From: Rhyacophila brunnea
Lineage: Eukaryota; Arthropoda; Insecta; Trichoptera; Rhyacophilidae
Assembly: GCA_022495005.1 (NCBI GenBank)
Contig: JAGYXB010001848.1
Span: 1-64,000 of the forward strand
DNA: 64,000 nucleotides
Direction: 5' to 3'
How positions within the stretch are numbered: position 1 is the stretch's first letter; the number at the start of each line of letters is the position of its first letter. Below, piece after piece: positions 53,350 to 63,242 of the stretch. The notes under the pieces were generated by a model. The model made no database searches, was not told the origin of the DNA, and was given only the letters and a program-made list of their open reading frames with translations. A program made the translations under genes and the position numbers.

Positions 53350-53966
53350 CAACCACCAGACAAATACGGATATGGTCGGGGAGAGCATTTTGAAGTTTAC
53401 CTATTTTAACAACCTATCACCATACAATGAAGATAATACGTCTCGCTTACACTTAAAGAATTATTTTTACGAGACTCTCAGAACTTGTAAACCTAGGCTT
53501 TGGAAACAAAAACGACAGTCATCATTTTTGCAATATGTTGGCGAGTCATTAAATATGTGATAGTTTAATTGAAACGCTATTGGTGCCAGTCAATCGGTGC
53601 ACGTGTGCAAGCGCTATTAATGTCAAAAAATAATGTCTGATGAAAACAGACGTATAATTTTGTTACTCGTAATTTTTGAATTTATGATCCTATACTATCA
53701 TAGGTTACAATATAAATAATTTATTATATTATGTTAATATAATATTATTATCATTGCTTTGCAAGTGAGCTAGAGCCTCTGTTTGTCTACCCTACCTTAC
53801 AGCTTCACCAGACCGTACTGCAAGGTGATAAACTTGGCTTAAATCGCAAACATGATAATGCCTTGGCATTTTCAAACATGACACCTGGTACGTAAAATAG
53901 TTTAGTTTATTTTTTTATTTAAAAATCTATTACTGAAACCATGTAATAATATAGATAGGTGATGAT

Positions 53967-54455
53967 ATTTTTACAACGTTTTTCTTAAGCCTATTCTTAT
54001 TTGTCCGGTGGTTGTTTGTCCGGTGCATATCTTGCAATCGATTTTTAACTAACTTACCGACTAGCTAGACATTTGAAACTTTTAGAATATATCAGAACAC
54101 GATGCCAATGCTTTCTTTTAATACTTTTAGCCATCTTTAAGTATAAATGAATTCATTTTCAGCTAATTCTGTTATGTATGAAAAGTTATTTCGGAAGAAA
54201 TCCGTAATCCAATCCACTATTATTGGTTGCTAAGTGGGTGGTCCTAGCAACTAAATTATTAATATATACGTGCGTACTATGCGTACTATGCGTACTATGG
54301 AAATCAAAATGACATTTCAGTATTCTATATTTGTTTGTTTGTTTCTTTTTTATTTACTTCATATCAAGTACACGTTTGAGCATATTGAGCATAATAATTC
54401 AACAGAAAATTTAAAAACGTTGTACATAAAAAGTTCTTTTTATCTTGTAATTATT
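53967..54455 (+). mobile_element. Helentron-like element, copy H7
   Basis: Full-length from ACAACGTTTTTCTTAAGCC to TTGTAATTATT. It contains a fresh triplication of the 9-mer TGCGTACTA near 54278-54298, absent from other copies, and the 3' hairpin AAAAAGTTCTTTTT. Confidence 0.82.
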
Positions 54456-54570
54456 TTTATCTGATTGCTTCTATCTGCATTCTTCTGAAATGTTTAAACA
54501 CTAACTTGGTATGGAAATCCTTAGTGGAAAATGCGATGCGCTACAACACTCTGGACGATCCATTCTTCGA

Positions 54571-55521
54571 TGTTTTTTTTTTAAAAACAGTACATGTTCA
54601 AACACGCGTGTTACCATGATCTTACTCCCTACTTCATTTATCGTTTGTTAATTTATGGCTACGACCGTATGTTGTAGCTTAGTCACTGGGAAATGCCAAT
54701 AGAAATGGCGTATTTCAAAAAAATACTACCTTATTCGTAGGGAAATAATTATTATAAAGCAAACATTATTCGTAGAATGTATATCACATTTGAATGGTCA
54801 AAGACATAGCTTATAATCAGTATCTCTAAAATCATCTTTAAATGTGTAAATCTTGCCCATTTTTGAATAATAAAATGCCTAATTCTTGTCAAATTTGGGA
54901 TCACAGAGATTATCAATATAATTTTTTATTGTAAATATTTCACTACAATAATGTCAACATATCGCACCGTGAGTGTAAAACCAAGGCATGTGCAAAAGAC
55001 ATATTTTGAATATATTAGGGTTTGAAGTCTTCGTCTTGTTAGGACAAATAGACTTTCTAAAAAAAAACATAATATTTGGTTTATATCTACATTATATTGC
55101 ATGTTCTTTCAGTTACTTCACTTTTACATTATCAAATTCACGACCTTTACAGTTGTTTTGCATTTAATCTCGAAATTGAAAAATTTGCAGATGCCTTGAT
55201 TTTACACTCACGGTGCGATATATTTTACCACTGGTTTTATAAATGCTTTTAAAAATTAATAAATATAAAAAATCTTAACACCACTTCACATGGAAGTACT
55301 GAAATATGACTATATTCTAAAAAATTAGAGCGAGAGGTTTAAAAGAATACTATTGTATGTAATAAAAATACTTTATGCAGTCATCAAATTTTTAAAATAA
55401 ATATAAAGGATAATAAGGCTTCAAAATTATGTAAATAGATTATCTACAACGTTTAATAAATGTCCAGAATCATGCCTTGAAAATAGCATAAAAGCTCCAT
55501 TTTGACGTACGCTGAGCAACA
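54571..55521 (+). repeat. Repeat family C, copy 3, with a nested MITE
   Basis: Matches 51917-52612 on both sides of 54962-55218. The 3' end reads AAAGCTCCATTTTGACGTAC then GCTGAGCA. Confidence 0.75.
54962..55218. mobile_element. TA-flanked MITE nested in family C
   Basis: Ends TCGCACCGTGAGTGTAAAAC and the inverse, TIR about 36 bp. TA is on each side (54960-54961 and 55219-55220), and copy 2 at 52301-52302 has one TA. Tc1/mariner-type TSD. 257 bp, no ORF. Confidence 0.82.
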
Positions 55522-55587
55522 CTTTAACGCAATTAATAAGCATTTCATAATATAAAAACCACTAGTTAAATTCGTCTTATTGAAGTA

Positions 55588-55665
55588 GAATTCCCGTAGC
55601 TTAGATGGTAAAGCACATTGGCGCGAATCCAGTGGTTACAGGTTTAAGTCGGGCGCCGTATTTTT
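55588..55665 (+). mobile_element. tRNA-like SINE head
   Basis: TTCCCGTAGCTTAGATGGTA (A box) and ACAGGTTTAAGTCGGGCGCC (weak B box) precede a tail piece of the 10416-10892 family (55710-55790, TCTGAAGTGTTTTCAAATTA and TTATTCGTTGAATAAAA). Acceptor ends do not pair. Confidence 0.55.
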
Positions 55666-55799
55666 AATAAAGGAGTTTTTTAATTAGTATCTAGGTATAT
55701 TTATCTGAAGTGTTTTCAAATTATGTATATTCAATATATTGGATGTTGCATTCTCAAATCTTGAGAATTATTCGTTGAATAAAATAAATGATTTATTAA

Positions 55800-57480
55800 A
55801 ATTTTCTTGTATGATTTCTTTAAAATTAACCGGTTTTATTAAAACTTTTAATTTATTATTTTGTGTGTTTTAACTTTGTTTTGATTTTAATACTCATTAG
55901 GTAGTTATTGAGTTTTACTTCTGCCACGTATAAACGGCATTTATCCTTTTTTCCTTCGAATATAATATTATGTATCTACATTGTTATAATTTTCGTATTT
56001 TAATTGTAGAATTAAACTAGAGTAGAAGTAACTGCACTATTTCTGAAAAAAATGTCCGTGCATTGGACTCAAAGATCCATTAAAGGATTAATGTGTTTGC
56101 AACCCCTACAGAATTTCTAAGCATACCTGAGTTGAACTTTTGTGAAAGCAGATCAGTTGCATACCCTGCATTAGAGATTTTATTATACACGGTAGCCAAC
56201 TATACGTATAAATAATATAATAATAATATACATGCACGTGCAAACGGGGTATAACGACATATTTGACGATGCTTAAAAATAATAATACACTACATTACAA
56301 CATTGTTTGAAGCTTGACACTCGATACCAATAGCGATTATCTAATTAATTATTGATCATGAAAGAATTTCACTACGAGGTGGGTACTGTAACAACACATG
56401 CTTAATTCACTTTTCTGACAATATTACTCTTTTCGAATACAATAAAAATATAATCAGTAAATGCCACAAACAATCGAATAATTCATGGAATAACACACTA
56501 ACTCTAAATTATTATCAACTTTTCAGGAGAGCAAAAAAACCAATCAAAAAAATGTGTAGCAAAATCCGTTTATTTTATGCAAATATTATTTAAATTATAA
56601 TTTATATCTTAAAAAAGAATAACAATAACTTGTGATACCAACTACAGGTAGATTATTATTCCATGTTATATAATCATAACTCTACTTACGAGTATTATTG
56701 TTTTTAAACAGTATGTTGGGTGTTTTTCGAGAAAAAAATCCAAAAAAAAATGGCTGGTGTGGATTTTGTCTATGCAAAAATAGCTCAAATACATAAAACA
56801 CACTATTTTGAGTTGGTGTGTTATTCCATGAGGTAGTCGACATACGTATTAAAAATCATAAAAAAAACTTATATGTACTAGTCGGGACTTGAACTTTTCA
56901 AGTTAGTAAAATATCTTTTAAGCTATCGATCCATCTATGATGTATTATTTCTATTAAAATTAAGTTAAATTGCATTGCTAACAAAATTTTAAACAACATA
57001 CGGCGTTTACATTTTTTTATAGACGTTCTGAAATATGCGAGTCGTGTCTTATTTGATCTATTTTTTTTTCTAATATACATAAGTAGGTGTGTATTTTTCT
57101 GAAGTGAAAATGCAAAATCTGAAATTCTGTTTATTCGGTGAGTATTATATTTAAAAAATAACGTTTTCGATTATGTACAATAAACTATTATTTCCATTAT
57201 AATATTAAACTCGAGAAATGATTGCTATGTTCAAAGATAAGTTTAATTGTAATACCTCCCCGTAAGAAGATTTGAAACGGCTTATTGATACACACACTAA
57301 AGGTACAGAGAACAACAGAGTACCTAGAAAGGACAAGCCAGAATTTTAAGACAAGCTAGAGTAGGGTGCCAAGTATGTTTAAGTACTTAACATAATATAC
57401 AATACTCATAATAACTAATATGCAATGATGTAGGTTATTCTCTGATTCACTAATATAATATCTTATAACCCCACCCCACT
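55800..57480. other. AT-rich non-coding stretch
   Basis: A possible minus-strand tRNA-like B box (GTTCAAGTCCCGACTAG, near 56879-56895) and nothing else that I can support. Confidence 0.4.
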
Positions 57481-57484
57481 CATA

Positions 57485-57661
57485 CACCCACGATGGCTGC
57501 ATATCTAAAGCATTGGTCTCTAACGTCGTGGGTCCTAGGTTCAAATCCTGGGTCTGGCAAGTACATAATATATTGTTTTTCAATTTGTGTATGCATCAGA
57601 GTATATACCTAATAGGTAGAAGCAAGAGGCTGACATCCATTTCTCGTAAAAACAAAATCTA
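57485..57661 (+). mobile_element. tRNA-derived SINE family 2, copy 3
   Basis: Head CACCCACGATGGCTGCATAT, B box AGGTTCAAATCCTGGG, body GGCTGACATCCATTTCTCG. The tail after AAAACAAAATCTAAAG is lost. Confidence 0.75.
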
Positions 57662-57930
57662 AAGATGAATGGCAAGAGCCAGTATGATGGCTTGTCAGGT
57701 ATTCAGAATTATTGCTTGGACGACGGTCTCACTAAATCAAGTTGACCAGGCTGTAGTACATGAATAACTTCTGAATCCATCTGTATACGTTTTATGCTTT
57801 ACTAGCGACGGTCTAGCATTGACAAGCCTAGGCGCGTCCGCTGTCTTGAGGTAACCTGAGCTAACTGCCTGTTCTTTGATAACTGTCGACTGATGACTCA
57901 TAACTGCTTAGCGCCCTAACTTATATAAAA
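57662..57930 (-). repeat. Dispersed repeat family B, copy 4
   Basis: GGCTTGTCAGGTATTCAGAA, GGTCTCACTAAATCAAGTTG and CGCTGTCTTGAGGTAACC match the inverse of 7700-7870. Confidence 0.6.
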
Positions 57931-58105
57931 CATAATACGACATACGATAATATGGGATAAGGGATTTGAGGTAGGTGGAAAAGGTGTCCATAATTAAATA
58001 AAAGAATCTTGTCCAAATCAAAAAATCCTTAAATCTTGCGACTTATTCGTTGAATAAAAATACTTGTTTATTAAATGTTTTCTAAGCGATTTTTTATTTT
58101 ATTTA

Positions 58106-58587
58106 TTTTTACAACGTTTTTATTAGCTCGTATTCTTGTTTGTCCGGTGGTTGTTTGTCCAGTACAAATCTTGCAATCGATTTTTAACTAACTTCCCGAC
58201 TAGCTAGACATTTTAAACTTTTAGAATATATCAGACACGATGCTAATGCATTCTTTTAATAATTTTAGCCATCTTCAAGCAGAATTGAATTCATTTTCAG
58301 TTAATTCCTTTTTTGTATGGAAAGTTATTTCAGAAAAATCCGTAAAAAGTAAAAGACTATTATTGGTTGCTAAGGGGGTGGTCATAGCAACTAAATTATT
58401 AATATATACATGCGTTACTATGGAAATCAAAATGAAATGTCAAAATGACATTTCAGTATTCTATATTTGTTTGTTTGTTTTTTATTTACTTCATATGAAG
58501 TACAAGTTTGAGCATGTTGAGCATAATAATTCAACAGAAATTTTAAAAACGTTGTATATAAAAAGTTCTTTTTATCTTGTAATTATT
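58106..58587 (+). mobile_element. Helentron-like element, copy H8
   Basis: Full-length and close to the apparent consensus: ACAACGTTTTTATTAGCTCG, TTGTCCGGTGGTTGTTTGTC, TGAAATGTCAAAATGACATT hairpin, AAAAACGTTGTATATAAAAA, GTTCTTTTTATC and TTGTAATTATT. Confidence 0.85.
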
Positions 58588-59117
58588 ATTTTAACTCGTT
58601 TGATTAGAACAGGTTAAATAAAATAATTAAATCTTATATATTGGCAACGTCCTGCATTTTTAAATAAATAAATAAATTGCGATCGTGCTCACGACTAAGC
58701 AATATTATGTATTGCCAGTGCTCTGAATATTGTCATGGCAATTACACCACTAGATAGGTAAGTGATGACAATATCACGTCACATAGCTCAAAGGTTTGTT
58801 ATTAGGTATAATGTAGACACAATATATTATTATATGATAATATGTCATCAATATTATATGACGATGGCAGTCATGCGCGATATGTCCTCACCGAGTAATT
58901 AATTTTACTGGTCGCATCGTATCATGTATGTATATTATATAATAATTATAAGGTAATAATTGTAGCGAGGGGTGAAGGTAGACTGTTAAGGTAAAACATA
59001 ACGGCACCTTACTATTAAGACCTCGTATGTCCGATATTATGGAAAATTAAGTTTATTCGACAAAGTTTAAGCAAAAAAAAACATTTTAAATCATATCAAA
59101 ACCTCGATTTTCTAGAC
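58588..59117. other. Non-coding, with a family A arm scrap
   Basis: GCGAGGGGTGAAGGTAGACTG with TTAAGG near 58967 matches a family A MITE arm. The rest is unassigned. Confidence 0.4.
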
Positions 59118-59262
59118 CAGGGTTTCCCAAACTGTGTTCCGCGTAACACCAGTATTCTGAATCTGAATAGGTGTTCCGCGAAGTAAAATAAGTAAAAATA
59201 AAATAATTAAAGAATCTACTTTATATTGAAAGGCGAGTAATGATCAATCTCCACTGATATTT
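59118..59262 (+). mobile_element. hAT-like MITE fragment
   Basis: Starts CAGGGTTTCCCAAACTGTG with TTCCGCG. Partner of 9682-9877. The right end is missing. Confidence 0.5.
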
Positions 59263-59854
59263 ATGACATCAAATATCTAGATAGGTCATGGCTCCCACAA
59301 GGGGGGGCTGACAGTCCTCTAGCCTGGGGGCCTGGGCTTGCGGGACATCAACCACCCACGTGAGATAAACACACATCACACACATTCACTAATAGTAAAA
59401 AAATGTGGTTTTGCCATACTTACAATTTTTGATTATTGTCGGTATTTGACATGTCCATAATTTTGCATATCAACATCAAAGTGTGTGTATTAGAAATACA
59501 AAAATCGCTAAAAATACCCTTAATTTTACCTAGAACACCATTTGGAATATGCAACTCTAGATCGCCACAATGCCTTTAACTTTAGCGATAAGATCCTTAA
59601 CGATCCTAGCCTTGGGGCCCGCTTTGGGATATGGGAGCCATAATCTATATACAGACGGAGGACCTTCTTTTCTCACACCGTGCGCATGAAAAAGATGGGG
59701 TATATTGTGTTTAACTGACCGGCTGAGTCTTGTCAGTTTAACGACAGTTGCCCAAATTGGCAGAACGGTTAGCTGCGCTAATAAATAACCTACAAAATAA
59801 ACTAAGTGTCCCGTTAAAATTTCAGGGTTTCACCATTATCACATTATAACATTA

Positions 59855-60080
59855 AGGCGTCATTACGTTCACTGGTTTTGACCGTTAATTATTGCCGCAC
59901 ACAAGGTGACTCAATAAACAGTATCGCGCGATAGTGGTAGTGCTAGTGAGTGAGAACCAGACCACGGAGCTGACCTTGTCATCATTAAAGACTAGTGGCT
60001 GGTATCCTTGATATAATCCCCCCCTCAGTATCCAAATCATCCCCACCCTATTACAGACCACTGAAAAGCGCAACCATTTG
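59855..60080 (+). repeat. Family B 3' region, variant copy
   Basis: Partner of 45820-46058. Terminus ATTACAGACCACTGAAAAGC followed by GCAACC. Confidence 0.65.
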
Positions 60081-60284
60081 TGTACTTAATATTTTTTTAG
60101 ACCTAGAATCTGGATGATTTGGTCTTCGTGTCAACTAATTTTTTCTTACCGATACATAGATCGTAAAATCTGTTGTAATAAAAAAGCTTTCATCGAAGTG
60201 AAGAATTTCCCAAGTCTGTCTGTCCCTTAGTTTAACCGTTTGGTAATAATTGCAACTAGGACTATGTATTAAGGAAGTATTGGT

Positions 60285-60965
60285 TAGAGTTGGATGTAGG
60301 CTGTTAAGAATCGACATAAATAGTACACATTAAACTTTGTCAGTCATACTTATTTCTTTTCATTGAACTAAGAATACACTTCGTAGATAGTGCTAGTTAG
60401 TTTTTACAATGTTTATATTAGCTCGTATTCTTGTTTGTCCGGTGGTTTTTTGTCCAGCACAAATCTTGCAATCGATTTTTAACTAACTTTCCGACTAGCT
60501 AGATATTTGAAACTTTTAGAATATATCGGAACACGATGCCAATGCATTCGTTTAATACTTTTAGCCACCTTTAAGTAGAATTGAATTCATTTTCAGTTAA
60601 TTCCGTTTTGTATGGAAAGTTATTTTAGAAAAATCCCTAAAAAGGAAAAGACTATTATTGGTTGCTAAGGGGGTGGACCAAGCAACTAAATTATTAATAT
60701 ATACGTGCGTTACTATGGAAATCAAAATGAAATGTCAAAATGACATTTCAGTATTCAATATTTGTTTGTTTTTTATTTACTTCATATCAAGTATATGTTT
60801 GAGCATTTTTTTATTTACTTCATATCAAGTAGGTACCTACAAGTTTGAGCATATTGAGCATAATAATTCAACAGAAAATTTAAAAACGTTGTTAGTATAT
60901 AAAAAGTTCGTTTTTATCTTGTAAATATTTAAACTCAATTAAACCCTGCCCAATCCAAGCTATGA
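60285..60965. mobile_element. Long-TIR MITE (family A), copy 3, carrying Helentron-like H9
   Basis: The left arm GGATGTAGGCTGTTAAGAAT with AAACTTTGTCAGTCATAC leads to GTTAGTTTT. After H9 the family resumes TAAACTCAATTAAACCC and CCAATCCAAGCTATG, then is lost. Confidence 0.75.
60405..60929 (+). mobile_element. Helentron-like element, copy H9, nested in family A
   Basis: ACAATGTTTATATTAGCTCG start and TTGTAAATATT end. It sits inside a T run of the family A MITE with no duplication beyond T. It carries an internal duplication of TTATTTACTTCATATCAAGT. Confidence 0.85.
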
Positions 60966-61908
60966 TTCTTTAATCGTTTTGGTATATTAAATCAAAATGC
61001 CAATAATTTTACAGTCACAACTACAACATATTCCCACTTGTATAATTATTATGTTTATAAATTATTTTAACTGACAGAAACGGTACATTATCATATTGAT
61101 TGAATTGTAGAGAGTTGGCATATAATTAACTAAATTAAATCATAACCACAATGAAATGATTTATATGAATTGATTGATTATAACATAATAGTAGTAACAA
61201 AATTATTATCGGTTTTTGAGGTTATTGAACGATTGGTTTTAATATGCATTTCTACTGTATCGGTATTGGAGTGCGGAAATCAATTATTATGTACAATTCA
61301 CCATATATTGGTAATATTTAATATCGTCTCTGTTATGGCAGAACACACTAACTGGAGAATACTAGTTTTGAGTAATTTGATTTTGAAGTTGTTAAAATGT
61401 TTGAAATGGTCCATTATGTGAGTTTATTAAGTAATCGTAAAAAGGATGACTTCAAAACAAAGACTGTTTATTTATTAAGAAGGTTTCCAGACGGTAAAGT
61501 TAGAAATAAGGAACATTTTGGTATAACTAACTCAATATGTAATTTTTTCGAAATAGTGTCTTCTGCCAGAACAGTGAAGATATTAAGTATGTATACGTTT
61601 TTCTAAACAAAAAAGATCTACGTATAAAATTGGTTTATCATAATATTGAAACAATTCATATTATCGGCGTAAATATGAAAAGAAGAATTGTACAATTAAA
61701 TTGATAATATATACCTACCAAATTAACTTATTATTATTTTAATATACTAGCTACCCAGAAAAAACTGCCTACGGGATCAAATTTAATATGGTGTGGTATG
61801 AGATTTTTTAGTTTCTAATGTAAAATAAAATTAGTATAGTGGAATAATTCTAAGTTTACTTGCTAATACTGACCAAAGTGTCATTTTTAAAACGTATTTT
61901 TTACAACG
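60966..61908. other. Non-coding stretch
   Basis: A CTAGCTACCCAG word at 61747 recalls a Helitron 3' end but lacks support. Two plus-strand frames at 61170-61606 show no motif. Confidence 0.4.
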
Positions 61909-62519
61909 TTTTTTTTTAGCTTGTATTCTTATTTGTCCGGTGGTTGTTTGTCCGGTACAAATCTTGCAATCAATTTTTAACTAACTTCCCGACTAGCTAG
62001 ACATTTGAAACTTTTAGAATATACCAGAACACGGTGCCAATGCATTTTTTAATACTTTTATCCATTTTAAAGTAGAATTGAATTCGTTTTAAGTTAATCC
62101 GTTTTATATGAAAAGTTATTTCGGAAGAAATCCGTAATCCAATCCATTATTATTGATTGCTAAGTGGGTGATTCTAGCAACTAAATTATTAATATATACG
62201 TGCGTTACTATGGAAATCGAAATGGCATTTGAGTATTCTATATTTGTTTAGCCACATTTAAGTAGAATTGATTACAATTCCAGTTAATTCTGTTTTGTAT
62301 GAAAAGTTATTTCGATATCATTATTGGTTGCTAGGGGGTCCTAGCAACTAAATTAATAAATGATATATACGTGCGTTTCTACGGAAATCAATATGAAATG
62401 AGATTTTATTATTCAGTATTTCTATCAAGTACAATTTTTTTGATCGTTTAAGCTAGTCAAGTCAAGTTTATATGATTCAACAAACAATTTAAAAACGTTC
62501 TTTTAATCTTGTAATTGTT
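61909..62519 (+). mobile_element. Helentron-like element, copy H10, with internal duplication
   Basis: Standard start (ACAACGTTTTTTTTAGCTTG). Near 62250 it restarts at TTAAGTAGAATTGATTACAA, repeating the middle (TTGTATGAAAAGTTATTTCG, TTATTGGTTGCTA) before a decayed 3' end (AAAAACGTTCTTTTAATC, TTGTAATTGTT). It looks like two family variants recombined. Confidence 0.75.
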
Positions 62520-62828
62520 TCTTTATTGATTTTGATGAATTTAAAAACCTATCGGAACAACTTGGGTATTTTGAATTATTAATGTATGTTCTCGGTCTAC
62601 ATAATATTATGATAAATTGTCATTCAATTATTGTTTTCCGAGTAGGCAAGAAAAACTAGCTGCTTCAAAGAAATTAAAATACACTTCAGAAGCATTATAT
62701 GTAATTATTTCAAAGTGGCCTACCTGTAGGCTTGTGATGGTATTATTGGTAAATCGTAATTGAGTGCTCTCAGAAATTTAAAAATGTATTTTCTCTGTCG
62801 ACTTATTTAAAAGTTATTTTCTTACATA

Positions 62829-63145
62829 CCTGAGTTTATCCACTGCTGGATGAAGGCCTCTCAAGCTGATTACACTTCTCTCAGTCATGTGTGTTGCGTT
62901 GCCACGTGTTTTCGTAAAACTTAGCCGATCAAGCGGCCTCTAGGTCTACTTTGTGGACGTTTTGTACTTGAGTACCACTATATGACTAGATTTGTCAGTT
63001 GTGTCCAGCCCATTTATATTTGAGGTTTTTAGCTATCTATTACATCGCAAACGCTTGTCTCTTTTCTTATTCAATCATTCCGCTTTTTGTCTATTCGCGT
63101 TATGCCCAGCATGCACTTATCCATATCATGCTGTGCTATATTACT
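62829..63145 (-). pseudogene. RTE 3' coding fragment
   Basis: Base-level match to 21135-21480: ATCCACTGCTGGATGAAGGC, GCGGCCTCTAGGTCTAC, TATGCCCAGCATGCAC. It encodes the decayed C-terminus of the same RTE family in minus orientation. Lacks the CAT microsatellite and has small deletions. Confidence 0.85.
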
Positions 63146-63242
63146 ATTTTACATATACCCATATATTATTTCACTTTTATGTCACATTAAAACCAAACTT
63201 GAAATTTACACTATACTAATTAAATGTTATGTTTCATTAGTA

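Noticed and set aside
55588..55665. Possible functional tRNA gene
   Set aside because: No acceptor pairing, weak B box, and it continues into a SINE-type tail.
57356..57583. 75-codon minus-strand ORF with QTQDLNLGPTTLETNA
   Set aside because: Also antisense SINE head text, family 2 copy 3.
58240..58617. 125-codon plus ORF, with similar ones at 54270 and 60658
   Set aside because: They lie across Helentron-like copies and differ by indels between copies, so no conserved protein is encoded.
61747..61758. Helitron 3' end (CTAGCTACCCAG)
   Set aside because: Only a short word matches. No hairpin, partner 5' TC end or coding nearby.
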